A stretch of 21,422 nt of DNA. Origin: Desulfamplus sp. GTDB lineage: Bacteria; Desulfobacterota; Desulfobacteria; Desulfobacterales; Desulfobacteraceae. The stretch's first letter is position 1. Each line of letters begins with the position of its first letter. The notes beneath the pieces were generated by a model, which saw nothing but the letters and a program-made list of their open reading frames with translations, was not told where the DNA came from and did not search any database. Made by a program: the position numbers and the translations under genes. The stretch spans positions 1 through 21,422 of the forward strand of contig JADFXA010000011.1 in NCBI GenBank assembly GCA_015233755.1, given 5' to 3'. Of this stretch, positions 1 to 9,010 are shown one piece after another.

Positions 1-2309
1 CTTGCCATTCAATTGGTATCTTTCCTCCAATTATAAAAAATGGAGTTGAGTCTTGTCATGGGGTTCCAGGAAGGTTGGAGAGAGTAGAAGTTCCAGTTTT
101 AGAGAGAGTCGAAAAGTTAGATTATAGTCAAAATTCTAAATCTGTTGAACATTTATATTCAACAGATGGTTTTAATCGTTATGTTTTTGTTGATTATGCT
201 CACACCCCTGACGCACTTGAATCTATCCTTAAAACTTTAAAGATGAGAGCACCAGCACGTCTTATTTCAATTTTTGGTTGTGGTGGAGATAGAGATAAAA
301 CTAAACGCCCAATAATGGGAGAGATTGCATATCGCTACAGCGACATTACTATCATTACATCAGATAATCCAAGATCAGAAAACCCAGACACAATTATAAG
401 CGAAATAGTTAAAGGGATACCAGAAAATGACAACGAGAAGATAATTATCGAGCCAGATAGAGAAAAAGCTCTTGAAATTGCAGTTAATATTTCAAAGCCA
501 AACGATATTATTGTTGCCGCCGGGAAAGGTCATGAAACCTATCAAATAACAGCACAAGGTAAAATCGATTTTGATGATAGGGTTATTTTAAGAGAGGCTC
601 TATCAAAGATTTCTTATAAAAAAACAGACTTCTCACAACAGCCAATACCGTGGAGTGTTGCAGACATTCTAAACGCATTGGAAATACCTGAGTATGGCTC
701 AAATTTTGAAGAGCTAACTTTCACTTCGATATCAACTGATTCACGCACAATAACAAAAAACGAACTTTTTGTAGCTCTTAAGGGTGAGCGTTTTGACGGA
801 CACACCTTTATTTTTGATTTGATAAATAAAGGTGTAAGAGGATTTGTGGTTGAAAAAGTGTTTTATGAATCGCTGACAGACGGACAAAAAGAGATAATTA
901 GCAGTTTGGAAAATAATATTGATAATAATCCCATTTGCTTTTTTCCAGTAGATGATACTTTAAAAGCACTTGGAATGGTTGCAAGATTTCAAAGAATCCG
1001 ATCAGAGGTGAAAGTAGTTGCAATTACAGGCTCAAATGGAAAAACAACCACAAGAAAAATGACTGCCTCAATCTTTGAGCAACATTTTAGGACTCTTTCA
1101 ACTCAAGGTAATCTAAATAACGAGATTGGAGTTCCTTTAACGCTTTTAAAATTATCTAAAGAGCATGAATGGGCTGTTATTGAAATGGGTATGAACCACC
1201 CTGGAGAGATATCAAGACTATCAAAGATTGCTTGTCCTGATATTTGTATTATAACAAACACTACTGATGCGCACCTTGAAGGTCTTGGAACCGTAGAAGA
1301 TGTGGCAATGGCCAAATCTGAAATTGTTGAAGGAATGAATCAAGGAAGTACCATTATAATTAATCGTGATGATCCACGATGGGAAATTATTGCCCAAAAA
1401 GCTGATGAAATCCCCAATATCAACAAGATTTTCTTTGGGTTAGAGAGTGAAAACGTTGATATTTCAGCAATCAATATATCATTAAATCAAGACAGCGCTA
1501 CTTTTGATATTTGCAAAAATTTAAAAAATAATTCTCAATTGAATTATTTGAACATTAATAATGTTAAAATAAAAAGTCATGCAATTGAGGATTTTAAGAT
1601 TGAAAATCTTAAAATAATGACTCCTGCTCCATTCATGGTTAAAAATGCACTTGCTGCAATTGCTGCTGCAAGTGCAGGTAACGTAACTGAAGAGTCTATC
1701 AGAAAAGGGCTTTTAGCATTTAAGCCTGCTTCTGGCAGAATGCAAATAATAGATTTTCCAATGCAGCAATGGCTGCATATTATTGATGATACCTACAACG
1801 CAAACCCAGGGTCAGTAAAAGCTGCCCTTCAAACTTTAAATAATTTAAGTAGTGCAAATAGCTGCTCAAACACAGTTGGAGAGTCAATTGCTGTGCTTGG
1901 AGATATGTTAGAGCTTGGAGAGAAAAGCCCGCAACTCCATTTTGAGATTGGCCAAGAGGTAGTAAAGAATGGAATTTCAAGACTTTATGTACATGGAGAT
2001 ATGGCTCTTGAGATTGTAAAAGGAGCTAAAGAGGCTATTAAAATTGGTAAAACAGCTCTTTTAGAAAACAATATATTTCATGGAACTAAAGAAGAGATAG
2101 TTGAGGCTCTATTGCAATATATTAAAAGAGTAGAAAACATTTTGCGAGACAGCAACTTGCAAGAGATAAGCAAAACAGAACTGAACAGTAATAAGGAGAT
2201 GCAAAAAAGTGAAGCTAATATCTGGATACTAATAAAAGGTTCGCGGGGCATGAAAATGGAAATAGTTGTTGATGCACTTACAAAATATTTAAACAGCTAC
2301 AATGAATAA
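1..2309 (+). CDS. murE-murF: Bifunctional MurE-MurF ligase, 5' partial
   Basis: Two ATP-dependent cytoplasmic ligases of peptidoglycan precursor synthesis in one reading frame. The MurE part adds meso-diaminopimelate to UDP-MurNAc-L-Ala-D-Glu; the MurF part then adds D-Ala-D-Ala. The frame is open to the window edge (first full codon at base 3), and MurE motifs such as VPGRLERVE lie upstream of the first possible TTG (base 75), so the true start is outside and about 300 or more MurE residues are missing. Visible MurE C-terminal motifs are DYAHTPDALE, the meso-DAP-specifying DNPR (363-374) and AAGKGHETYQ. The MurF part begins near 650 (WSVADIL), has its P-loop GSNGKTTT at 1029-1052, and DDTYNANPGS near 1785. 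There is no stop or start between the halves; the joint is near 615-650. The MurF half is about 550 residues, against about 450 in E. coli, with polar insertions near 1500-1600 and 2130-2215. The fusion is visible directly; activity is inferred. Confidence 0.96.
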   Translation, partial: CHSIGIFPPIIKNGVESCHGVPGRLERVEVPVLERVEKLDYSQNSKSVEHLYSTDGFNRYVFVDYAHTPDALESILKTLKMRAPARLISIFGCGGDRDKTKRPIMGEIAYRYSDITIITSDNPRSENPDTIISEIVKGIPENDNEKIIIEPDREKALEIAVNISKPNDIIVAAGKGHETYQITAQGKIDFDDRVILREALSKISYKKTDFSQQPIPWSVADILNALEIPEYGSNFEELTFTSISTDSRTITKNELFVALKGERFDGHTFIFDLINKGVRGFVVEKVFYESLTDGQKEIISSLENNIDNNPICFFPVDDTLKALGMVARFQRIRSEVKVVAITGSNGKTTTRKMTASIFEQHFRTLSTQGNLNNEIGVPLTLLKLSKEHEWAVIEMGMNHPGEISRLSKIACPDICIITNTTDAHLEGLGTVEDVAMAKSEIVEGMNQGSTIIINRDDPRWEIIAQKADEIPNINKIFFGLESENVDISAINISLNQDSATFDICKNLKNNSQLNYLNINNVKIKSHAIEDFKIENLKIMTPAPFMVKNALAAIAAASAGNVTEESIRKGLLAFKPASGRMQIIDFPMQQWLHIIDDTYNANPGSVKAALQTLNNLSSANSCSNTVGESIAVLGDMLELGEKSPQLHFEIGQEVVKNGISRLYVHGDMALEIVKGAKEAIKIGKTALLENNIFHGTKEEIVEALLQYIKRVENILRDSNLQEISKTELNSNKEMQKSEANIWILIKGSRGMKMEIVVDALTKYLNSYNE

Positions 2310-2334
2310 TATTAAAATAAATAACGCAAATTGT

Positions 2335-2362
2335 CAGACACAGAATCTAATAAGCATATAAT
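2335..2362 (+). promoter_or_regulatory. Possible sigma70-like promoter upstream of mraY
   Basis: The 122-base gap between murE-murF and mraY contains a perfect TATAAT at 2357-2362. A weak -35 (CAGACA, 2335-2340) sits 16 bases upstream; a better -35 match (TTGTCA, 2331-2336) has a long 20-base spacer. In DNA this AT-rich such matches occur by chance, so the call is tentative. Confidence 0.25.
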
Positions 2363-2431
2363 CTTATTTAAGTTTTATAATACAAAAAGGTCGGACGGCA
2401 AAGTTTCAAAAAGGAGTTCAAAAGATAAATC

Positions 2432-3508
2432 ATGCTCTACGAGTTATACAATTTACACACAGAAATCTCTTTTTTTAACATTTTTAGATACATCACCTTT
2501 AGAACAATTTATGGTGGATTAACAGCGTTTTTTATCTGTTTTTTTCTTGGTCCAATTGTTATCAAAAAACTCGCAAAAATGCAGATAGGTCAATTTATTC
2601 AAAATGATGGCCCCAAAAGCCATCTTGAAAAAGAGGGAACTCCTACTATGGGTGGGGTTCTTATTATGTTTTCAATTGTGGCTTCAACGCTTCTTTGGGC
2701 AAGGCTTGCAAATCATTATGTAACTATCATACTACTTACAGTTTTATCTTTTGGCTTTATTGGATTTATTGATGACTACCAGAAAGTTTTAAAAAAGAGA
2801 AATTTGGGACTTACCGCAAAGGGTAAATTTATCCTTCAGATAATAGCAGGATTTGGGATAAGCTTTCTTATATATAAATGTCCTGATTTTAGCACACGAA
2901 TCACTGTTCCGTTTATCAAATCACTTTCGCCTGACCTTGGTATATGGTATATTCCGTTCGCAACGCTTGTAATTGTTGGAACATCAAATGCAGTAAATCT
3001 TACAGATGGCTTAGATGGCCTTGCAATAGGACCTATCATCATAGCATCAGTAACATATATGCTCTTTTCTTACGTAACGAGCCATGTTAGGATAGCCAAT
3101 TATCTACAAATTCAACATATTGCTTCATGTGGGGAGATAAGCATTATATGTGGTATTCTTGCTGGTTCTGGTTTGGGCTTTTTGTGGTTTAACGCCCACC
3201 CTGCACAAATATTTATGGGTGATGCTGGTTCAATTCCACTTGGAGCTATTCTTGGAACAATTGCTGTAGTTACCAAACAAGAGATAGTTTTGCTTGTTGT
3301 TGGCGGACTTTTTGTAATAGAGGCTATGTCTGTTATTATTCAGGTTGGATATTTTAAGATAAGCCATGGCAAACGTGTCTTTAGAATGGCGCCTCTTCAT
3401 CACCATTTTGAGTTAAAAGGGTGGCCTGAATCTAAGGTCATTGTAAGGTTTTGGATAATTGCAATCACACTTGCGTTGATTTCACTTAGCACACTCAAGA
3501 TAAGATGA
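2432..3508 (+). CDS. mraY: Phospho-N-acetylmuramoyl-pentapeptide transferase MraY
   Basis: Integral membrane enzyme that transfers phospho-MurNAc-pentapeptide from UDP to undecaprenyl phosphate, making lipid I on the inner face of the cytoplasmic membrane. The 358-residue product has the usual family length. The N-terminus (FNIFRYITFRTIYGG) matches the family start, which fixes ATG 2432; an AAGGAG lies at 2411-2416 with a longish spacer. Family motifs are all present: PTMGG (71-75), the Asp pair in GFIDDYQK (D114-D115), NAVNLTDGLDGLA (186-198), the third catalytic Asp in FMGDAGS (D264) and the HHHFE motif (323-327). Multiple hydrophobic segments fit the ten-helix topology. It follows the murE-murF fusion and precedes murD, the common dcw order. 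Confidence 0.98.
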   Translation: MLYELYNLHTEISFFNIFRYITFRTIYGGLTAFFICFFLGPIVIKKLAKMQIGQFIQNDGPKSHLEKEGTPTMGGVLIMFSIVASTLLWARLANHYVTIILLTVLSFGFIGFIDDYQKVLKKRNLGLTAKGKFILQIIAGFGISFLIYKCPDFSTRITVPFIKSLSPDLGIWYIPFATLVIVGTSNAVNLTDGLDGLAIGPIIIASVTYMLFSYVTSHVRIANYLQIQHIASCGEISIICGILAGSGLGFLWFNAHPAQIFMGDAGSIPLGAILGTIAVVTKQEIVLLVVGGLFVIEAMSVIIQVGYFKISHGKRVFRMAPLHHHFELKGWPESKVIVRFWIIAITLALISLSTLKIR

Positions 3509-3544
3509 CTGTTATAAATTAAATTAATTACGGACGCTTTAACA

Positions 3545-4924
3545 ATGATTTCGAAATCAACAGGCAAATATATTCTTATAACTGGACTTGGAAGATCAGG
3601 TATATCAGCAGCCACTTTTTTCAAAAAACAGGGGTATCAGATAGTTGCTACTGATATTAATCCTGCCCAGAAAGATAATCCTAAAGTAGCTCAACTTGAA
3701 GCACTTGGCATAAAAACAGAGATTGGATTTCATAACATTGAAACTTTTGAAAATGCACAGCTTATAGTTGTAAGTCCCGGAATTGCTATTGATGGAGAAC
3801 ATTTTAAAAGAGCAATAAAAAGGGGGGTTCCAATTAGAGGTGAATTTGATATTGCTGCTGAATATATAAAAGAGCCAATAGTTGCTATTACTGGAACAAA
3901 CGGCAAGACAACTGTTACAACTTTAATTAGCGAAATGCTAAAATATTCTGGCTTCAGAGTTTTTACAGGCGGCAATATTGGAACTCCTCTGATTGAGTAT
4001 TTAGTTCAAAATTACAAGGCGACAACTGAAGAGTTTTCTAAATCTCCAGTTGATACAACATTGAACTCTGTAAACAATAAAAATTATGACGTGGTTGTAG
4101 CTGAAGTGAGCAGCTTTCAATTAGACACAGCTCAAAACTTTTCTCCTAATGCAGCTGTACTTTTGAACATAACAGAAGACCATTTAAATCGTTATGCAGA
4201 TTTTAATGCTTATGAAGATTCAAAATGGAGTATATTTGCAAATCAGAATGAGAAGTGCCATGCAATAATAAACAGTAGTATTGAGAACTGCCATAAAAAG
4301 ATAGCATCTAAAAATATCAAATCTAAAGTCATATTTTTCAACACAGGACAAGAAATTTTTACCGAGCAAAAAGCTCTTTCAAAACTTAAAGGAAAGCATA
4401 ATCAGGAAAATATCGAGGCTTCTATCATTGCGGCTTTGTCTGCTGGTGCTTCAATGGAAGGAATAGAGACAGCACTTAAAAATTTTAATGGATTGCCACA
4501 TAGAATCCAATATGTTGCAACTATTAACGGAGTTGATTTTTACAATGATTCCAAGGGGACGAACACAGATGCAACTGCCCGTGCTGTTGAAGCTTTTGAA
4601 AAAACTACTATTCTAATTATGGGCGGGCAAGATAAAAATATGGACTTTTCTATATTAAGAGAGTGGTTTAAAGATAGAGTCAAAAAAGTAGTATTAATGG
4701 GTGAGACAAGAGAAAAAATTTATGCAGCACTTCATGGCTCTTGCGACATGATATTTGCTGACAACATGGAGAGTGCTGTTCGGCTATCTTTTGAAAATGC
4801 CACATTAGGAGATACTGTTTTGTTATCACCTGCCTGTGCAAGTTTTGATATGTATGGAAATTATGCTGAACGTGGTGAAGATTTTATTGAACAGGTAAAA
4901 AAGTTATACTCAGAAAGGTCATAA
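3545..4924 (+). CDS. murD: UDP-N-acetylmuramoyl-L-alanine--D-glutamate ligase MurD
   Basis: Cytoplasmic Mur ligase adding D-Glu to UDP-MurNAc-L-Ala. The 459-residue product has an N-terminal nucleotide-binding Rossmann-like motif (ITGLGRSGIS, about 12-21), the ATP P-loop GTNGKTTVT (117-125), the EVSSFQLD motif (187-194), NDSKGTNTDAT in the C-terminal domain and the end motif SPACASFDMYGNYAERGEDF. These are MurD-specific among Mur ligases. A polar insertion of about 20 residues (about 156-180, rich in Thr, Ser and Asn) interrupts the segment between the P-loop region and EVSSFQLD. ATG 3545 lies 36 bases after mraY with only a weak Shine-Dalgarno sequence. Likely cotranscribed with its neighbours. 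Confidence 0.97.
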   Translation: MISKSTGKYILITGLGRSGISAATFFKKQGYQIVATDINPAQKDNPKVAQLEALGIKTEIGFHNIETFENAQLIVVSPGIAIDGEHFKRAIKRGVPIRGEFDIAAEYIKEPIVAITGTNGKTTVTTLISEMLKYSGFRVFTGGNIGTPLIEYLVQNYKATTEEFSKSPVDTTLNSVNNKNYDVVVAEVSSFQLDTAQNFSPNAAVLLNITEDHLNRYADFNAYEDSKWSIFANQNEKCHAIINSSIENCHKKIASKNIKSKVIFFNTGQEIFTEQKALSKLKGKHNQENIEASIIAALSAGASMEGIETALKNFNGLPHRIQYVATINGVDFYNDSKGTNTDATARAVEAFEKTTILIMGGQDKNMDFSILREWFKDRVKKVVLMGETREKIYAALHGSCDMIFADNMESAVRLSFENATLGDTVLLSPACASFDMYGNYAERGEDFIEQVKKLYSERS

Positions 4925-5008
4925 ATTGAAGTTTGCGAACAAAATATTACACCATATAGCTGCACTGCAGTCTATCTCTATGATGAATTAACTAAAGATA
5001 TAATTCAA

Positions 5009-6118
5009 ATGGGAAGAATCAAAACATATCCATTTTTCAACGAACCAGCAATACTATTTCCTGTAATTATACTTGCTGGTCTTGGCATAATAATGGTTCA
5101 TAGCGCAAGTGCATCAATAAGCATTACAGAGCATGGAACAGCACTTTATTACGTCAAGAAACAGTTTATATTCTGCTCAATGGGTATTTTGATTATGTTC
5201 ATGGCATCTTTGACTCCTTATAAACTTCTCAATTCTTTAGCATATTTTATTTTGTTTTCGGCAATTGTATTTCTTTTAGCAGTTCAAATTAAGGGGCTTG
5301 GTATTAAGGCTGGCGGAGCTTACAGGTGGCTTAATCTTGGAGGATTTACATTTCAACCTTCGGAATTTGCAAAACTTGCTTTGATAATTTTTTTTGCATA
5401 CTCTCTTAACAAAAAACAGGATAGAATATCCTCTTTTTTGGTAGGTTTCTTCCCTCATGTTTTTGTTTTGGGGCTTTTGGCAGTGCTTATTTTGATTCAA
5501 CCAGATCTCGGTACAGTAGTAATAATGGGTTCTATTGCATGGATTATGATGTTTGTTGCTGGGGTTAGGATTATACATTTACTATCACCTATGCCAATTA
5601 TTATGCCAATACTATATTTTTTAGTCTATAAAGTAGAGTATAGACTGGCAAGAATACTTGCATATAGAGACCCTTGGGCTGACCCATTGAACACTGGATA
5701 TCAGATTACCCACTCACTCAAGGCTTTTGGCTCTGGGGGATTATTTGGCAAAGGTATGGGTATGGGAATACAAAAACTTCACTATCTTCCAGAACCACAT
5801 ACAGATTTTATTCTATCCATAATTGGTGAAGAGTTAGGGCTTATTGGAGTTCTTGGCATACTTATACTTTACGCAATCGTTATTGTTAAAGGGATACAAA
5901 TTGCACGAGAAGCAGATACTCTCTTTGGAACATTTTTAGCTACTGGAATTACCGCAAGTTTGGCATTACAGGTCAGCATAAATACAGGGGTAACAATGGG
6001 ACTTCTACCAACAAAAGGTCTTACGCTCCCTTTTTTAAGTTACGGCGGAACATCACTTCTTATGAATATGGCTGGAATGGGAATATTAATGAGTATAGCT
6101 GCAAATAAAAATAGATAG
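5009..6118 (+). CDS. ftsW: Septal peptidoglycan polymerase FtsW (SEDS family)
   Basis: Polytopic membrane glycosyltransferase of the SEDS family that polymerises lipid II at the division site together with a class B penicillin-binding protein (FtsI, not in this window). The 369-residue product shows SEDS signatures: GGAYRWLNLGGFTFQPSEFAK (about 102-122), QPDLGT (164-169), NTGYQ (228-232), the HTDFI motif with the conserved Asp (D266), GEELG, and LPFLSYGGTS near the C-terminus. Placement between murD and murG identifies it as FtsW rather than RodA. The 84 bases between murD and ATG 5009 hold no recognisable gene, and the start has no clear Shine-Dalgarno sequence. Confidence 0.96.
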   Translation: MGRIKTYPFFNEPAILFPVIILAGLGIIMVHSASASISITEHGTALYYVKKQFIFCSMGILIMFMASLTPYKLLNSLAYFILFSAIVFLLAVQIKGLGIKAGGAYRWLNLGGFTFQPSEFAKLALIIFFAYSLNKKQDRISSFLVGFFPHVFVLGLLAVLILIQPDLGTVVIMGSIAWIMMFVAGVRIIHLLSPMPIIMPILYFLVYKVEYRLARILAYRDPWADPLNTGYQITHSLKAFGSGGLFGKGMGMGIQKLHYLPEPHTDFILSIIGEELGLIGVLGILILYAIVIVKGIQIAREADTLFGTFLATGITASLALQVSINTGVTMGLLPTKGLTLPFLSYGGTSLLMNMAGMGILMSIAANKNR

Positions 6119-6175
6119 CCAAGATATTTTATAGTAAATTCAACAATATAAAAAAATTTACGTGGACAATTGATA

Positions 6176-7417
6176 GTGAACAAAGAACTTAAAATGATAA
6201 TTGCGGGTGGCAAAACAGGCGGACATCTTTTCCCAGGTATTGCCATCGCACAAGCTGTTCTAAGATTAAAGAGAGATGCTGAAATTTTGTTCGTTGGTAT
6301 TGGAGAAGATTTTGAATTGCGGACATTATCAAGATATGGATTTGCCCATCAACGAATAAGCTCTGCTGGCATAAAGGGAAAAGGAATTTTTGAGAAAATA
6401 AAGGCTATTTTTCAAATTCCACTATCTATTATTCAGGCTGTTTTGCTTATAAAAAATTTTCAACCAGATATAGTTATCGGTGTGGGGGGATTCTCTTCAG
6501 GCCCTGTGGTTTTAGGAGCAAAACTTTGCGGGGTTAAAACAGCAATTCAAGAACAAAATAGCATTGCAGGCATTACTAACAGAATTCTTGAACATTTTGC
6601 CGATGTTATATTCACATCGTTTAAAGAGACAAAAAAGCTTACACAAATTGGCAAGATGGTTAATACTGGCAATCCAATCAGAAAAGATAGTCAATCTGTC
6701 AATAAATTAAACAATGAATTAATAGATGACTTAACAAACCCCATATTAAAGAACACTCTAAATCAATTAGATACACCTAAAAACAACGATAACAACCCTA
6801 AAAATAAAAATGATAAATTCACAATACTTGTAACTGGAGGAAGTCAAGGGGCAAAGAGTATAAACTCTGCCTTTCTTAATGCTCTTCAACTTATGAAATA
6901 TCGTGAATATTATCGGATAATTCACCAAACTGGTGCTGCAGATGAAAATAGAGTTTTAAAAGAATATGAAAAAATGGGCATTAAAGTACCTATTAACAAT
7001 ATATTTGAAAAGAACTCCTCTGAAGCATCTGTCGGATCTTTTGATCTATTTGCAAGCGCTTTTTTTAACGATTTGCCAACAATTCAATCAATTTCAGATA
7101 TTATTATCTGCCGTGCTGGTGCTGGCACTATTTCTGAAATTACAGCTATTGGAAAGCCGTCAATTTTAATCCCATATCCTTATGCGGCAGATGATCACCA
7201 AACTTACAATGCTAAAGAGCTTTCAGAGTATGGTGCGGCTTGGCTTATTCCAGATAGTGAATTGTCTGGAGAAGTTTTAAAGGAAAAAATCGAATTTGCA
7301 TACAATAACCCTGATGAGCTTTCAAAAATGGGGCAAAAAGCAAAAGAGCTTGGCAACCCTTTTGCAGATGAGATGATTGCCTCAATATGTATAAAAATGG
7401 CGGCTGATTCAATTTAG
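6176..7417 (+). CDS. murG: UDP-N-acetylglucosamine transferase MurG
   Basis: Peripheral inner-membrane GT-B glycosyltransferase that adds GlcNAc to lipid I, making lipid II. Visible motifs are the N-terminal glycine-rich loop (AGGKTGGHLFPG), VGVGGFSSGP-like loop (VIGVGGFSSGP), the second-domain loop VTGGSQGAKS, and the UDP-GlcNAc site CRAGAGTISEI followed by YPYAADDHQ. The start is uncertain: TTG 6170, GTG 6176 and ATG 6194 are all in frame. GTG 6176 is preferred because TGGA (6163-6166) lies nine bases upstream. The product is about 413 residues, against about 355 in E. coli. The extra length is mainly an Asn/Lys/Asp-rich stretch of about 40 residues between the two domains (about 175-214) and a shorter insertion near residue 265-285 before the UDP-GlcNAc site. 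The stop codon is the first element of a G/C-rich repeat. Confidence 0.96.
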   Translation: MNKELKMIIAGGKTGGHLFPGIAIAQAVLRLKRDAEILFVGIGEDFELRTLSRYGFAHQRISSAGIKGKGIFEKIKAIFQIPLSIIQAVLLIKNFQPDIVIGVGGFSSGPVVLGAKLCGVKTAIQEQNSIAGITNRILEHFADVIFTSFKETKKLTQIGKMVNTGNPIRKDSQSVNKLNNELIDDLTNPILKNTLNQLDTPKNNDNNPKNKNDKFTILVTGGSQGAKSINSAFLNALQLMKYREYYRIIHQTGAADENRVLKEYEKMGIKVPINNIFEKNSSEASVGSFDLFASAFFNDLPTIQSISDIIICRAGAGTISEITAIGKPSILIPYPYAADDHQTYNAKELSEYGAAWLIPDSELSGEVLKEKIEFAYNNPDELSKMGQKAKELGNPFADEMIASICIKMAADSI

Positions 7418-7497
7418 CCCCACCCCCTACCCCTTCCCCAATGGAGAGGGGGGATAATAATTACTCTCCCTCCCCTTGGGGAGGGTCGGGAAGGGGC
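7417..7497. repeat. G/C-rich inverted repeat element between murG and murC
   Basis: A sharply G/C-rich 81-base block in AT-rich surroundings. It starts with GCCCC at the last base of the murG stop and ends with GGGGC. The right half, read on the other strand, resembles the left half, so the block is an imperfect inverted repeat around an AT-rich centre (about 7454-7463). Each half is also a smaller hairpin: C-rich 7418-7440 with G-rich 7443-7453, and C-rich 7465-7476 with G-rich 7478-7496. It resembles C-rich palindromic intergenic repeats known in several bacterial lineages; no coding capacity is seen. It could terminate transcription or stabilise the murG mRNA end. Confidence 0.7.
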
Positions 7498-7618
7498 AAA
7501 ATAATTATATATAAAGTTAGAGATTATTTAAACGTCAAATGATAGCGTTCAAATATCAGGCAATACCATTCAAACCAAAGAAGATAGTATTAAAATTTCA
7601 AAGGAATAATAAAAATAT

Positions 7619-8992
7619 ATGTATCAGAAAGATTATCATATCCACTTTGTTGGCATTGGTGGCATTGGCATGAGCGGTATTGCAGAGATTCTTTTAAGTC
7701 TTGGATATACTGTCTCTGGCTCTGATCTCTCATCTTCTTCTATTACAGAGAGGCTTAAATCTCTTGGAGCAGTAGTTTATAAAGGCCATCAAAAAGAGAA
7801 TATAGGTGTCGCAAATGTTATTGTAACATCAACTGCCATTGCAAAAGATAACCCAGAAGTTCTTGAGGCTAAATCCAAATCTATTCCAATTATTCCGAGA
7901 GCCGAGATGCTTGCTGAGTTGATGAGAATTAAATATTCAATTGCTGTTTCAGGGGCACATGGCAAAACTTCAACAACATCTATGGTTGCCCAAATTTTAA
8001 ACAGTGCTGGAGTTGAACCTACCGTTATAATTGGCGGGCTTCTTAAATCACTTGGATCAAATGCACTGCATGGAAAAGGTGAATATATTGTCGCTGAAGC
8101 AGATGAGAGCGATGGCTCATTTCTAAAATATTCTCCAGCAATTGCTGTTGTTACCAATATAGACCTTGAGCATCTTGATTTTTATAAAGATATTGAAGAT
8201 ATAAAAGAAAAATTTGTTCAATTTATAAATTCTGTCCCATTTTATGGTCTTGCTGTCCTTTGCCTTGATAATGAACATATACAAAATATTATCCCCAAAA
8301 TTCAGGTTAGATACACAACCTTTGGCCATACCGCTCAGGCAGATATTCAGGCAAAAGATATATCATTTGATAATAACAAAGGAGTTTTTCAGGTTGTTCA
8401 TCATGGCAAATCTCTTGGATATGTTACTCTCAGCCTATCTGGCAGACACAATATAACCAATGCTTTAGCTGCAATTGCTGTTGCTCTTGAGTTACAAATT
8501 CCTTTTAATACAATTAAATGTGCATTGGAGAAAATTGAAGGTGTAAAGCGGCGTATGGAGCAAAAAGGGGTCAAAAATAATATTCTTGTAATGGACGATT
8601 ATGGACATCACCCCACTGAAATAAGAACAACGTTGATGGCGATAAGAGAAAATTGGTCTGATAAAAGACTTGTTGTGGTATTTCAGCCTCATAGGTATTC
8701 AAGAACAAAAGCTCTTTTTGATGACTTTACAAGGGCATTTTACCAATCAGATATGTTGCTTGTCTTGCCAATATATGCAGCAAGTGAAAAACAGATTGAG
8801 GGTGTTGATTCTGAAGCTCTTGCTAAAGAAATACGAACTCATGGCCATAAAGATGTATCTTTCGCCCCTGACTTTGATACATGCTTAAAAATGCTTTTGG
8901 ACAGAATCAGACCAGGTGATTTAGTTTTAACCCTTGGTGCTGGTAATGTCCATACACTTGGGGACAGATTGCTTGAGATGATTACAATTTAA
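7619..8992 (+). CDS. murC: UDP-N-acetylmuramate--L-alanine ligase MurC
   Basis: First of the Mur ligases, adding L-Ala to UDP-MurNAc in the cytoplasm. The 457-residue product has family-typical length without large insertions. Motifs in order: nucleotide-binding HFVGIGGIGMSGIAE (9-23), P-loop GAHGKTSTT (112-120), EADESDGSF, the GRHNITNALAAIA segment, DDYGHHPTE and FQPHRYSRT. ATG 7619 matches the family N-terminus; AAGGA at 7601-7605 is a plausible though distant ribosome binding site. It follows a 201-base gap, most of whose 5' part is the G/C-rich repeat, so it may begin a separate transcript, though no clear promoter was found. There is no ddl gene between murC and murB. Confidence 0.98.
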   Translation: MYQKDYHIHFVGIGGIGMSGIAEILLSLGYTVSGSDLSSSSITERLKSLGAVVYKGHQKENIGVANVIVTSTAIAKDNPEVLEAKSKSIPIIPRAEMLAELMRIKYSIAVSGAHGKTSTTSMVAQILNSAGVEPTVIIGGLLKSLGSNALHGKGEYIVAEADESDGSFLKYSPAIAVVTNIDLEHLDFYKDIEDIKEKFVQFINSVPFYGLAVLCLDNEHIQNIIPKIQVRYTTFGHTAQADIQAKDISFDNNKGVFQVVHHGKSLGYVTLSLSGRHNITNALAAIAVALELQIPFNTIKCALEKIEGVKRRMEQKGVKNNILVMDDYGHHPTEIRTTLMAIRENWSDKRLVVVFQPHRYSRTKALFDDFTRAFYQSDMLLVLPIYAASEKQIEGVDSEALAKEIRTHGHKDVSFAPDFDTCLKMLLDRIRPGDLVLTLGAGNVHTLGDRLLEMITI

Positions 8993-9010
8993 AGTGGTTA
9001 TATTAAAACG

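Noticed and set aside
75..77. TTG 75 as the start of the MurE-MurF protein
   Set aside because: The frame is open upstream and encodes the conserved MurE VPGRLERVE motif, so this codon is internal.
2331..2522. 63-residue ORF from TTG 2331 overlapping the start of mraY
   Set aside because: It runs out of frame into mraY, has no family resemblance and no ribosome binding site; the mraY N-terminus is well conserved from ATG 2432.
5276..5578. 100-residue ORF on the - strand inside ftsW
   Set aside because: Composition (His, Asn, Tyr and Lys rich) is that of an antisense reading of membrane-helix codons; no motif.
7789..8157. 122-residue ORF on the - strand inside murC
   Set aside because: Fully antisense to conserved murC motifs, including EADESDG; a shadow of the real gene.
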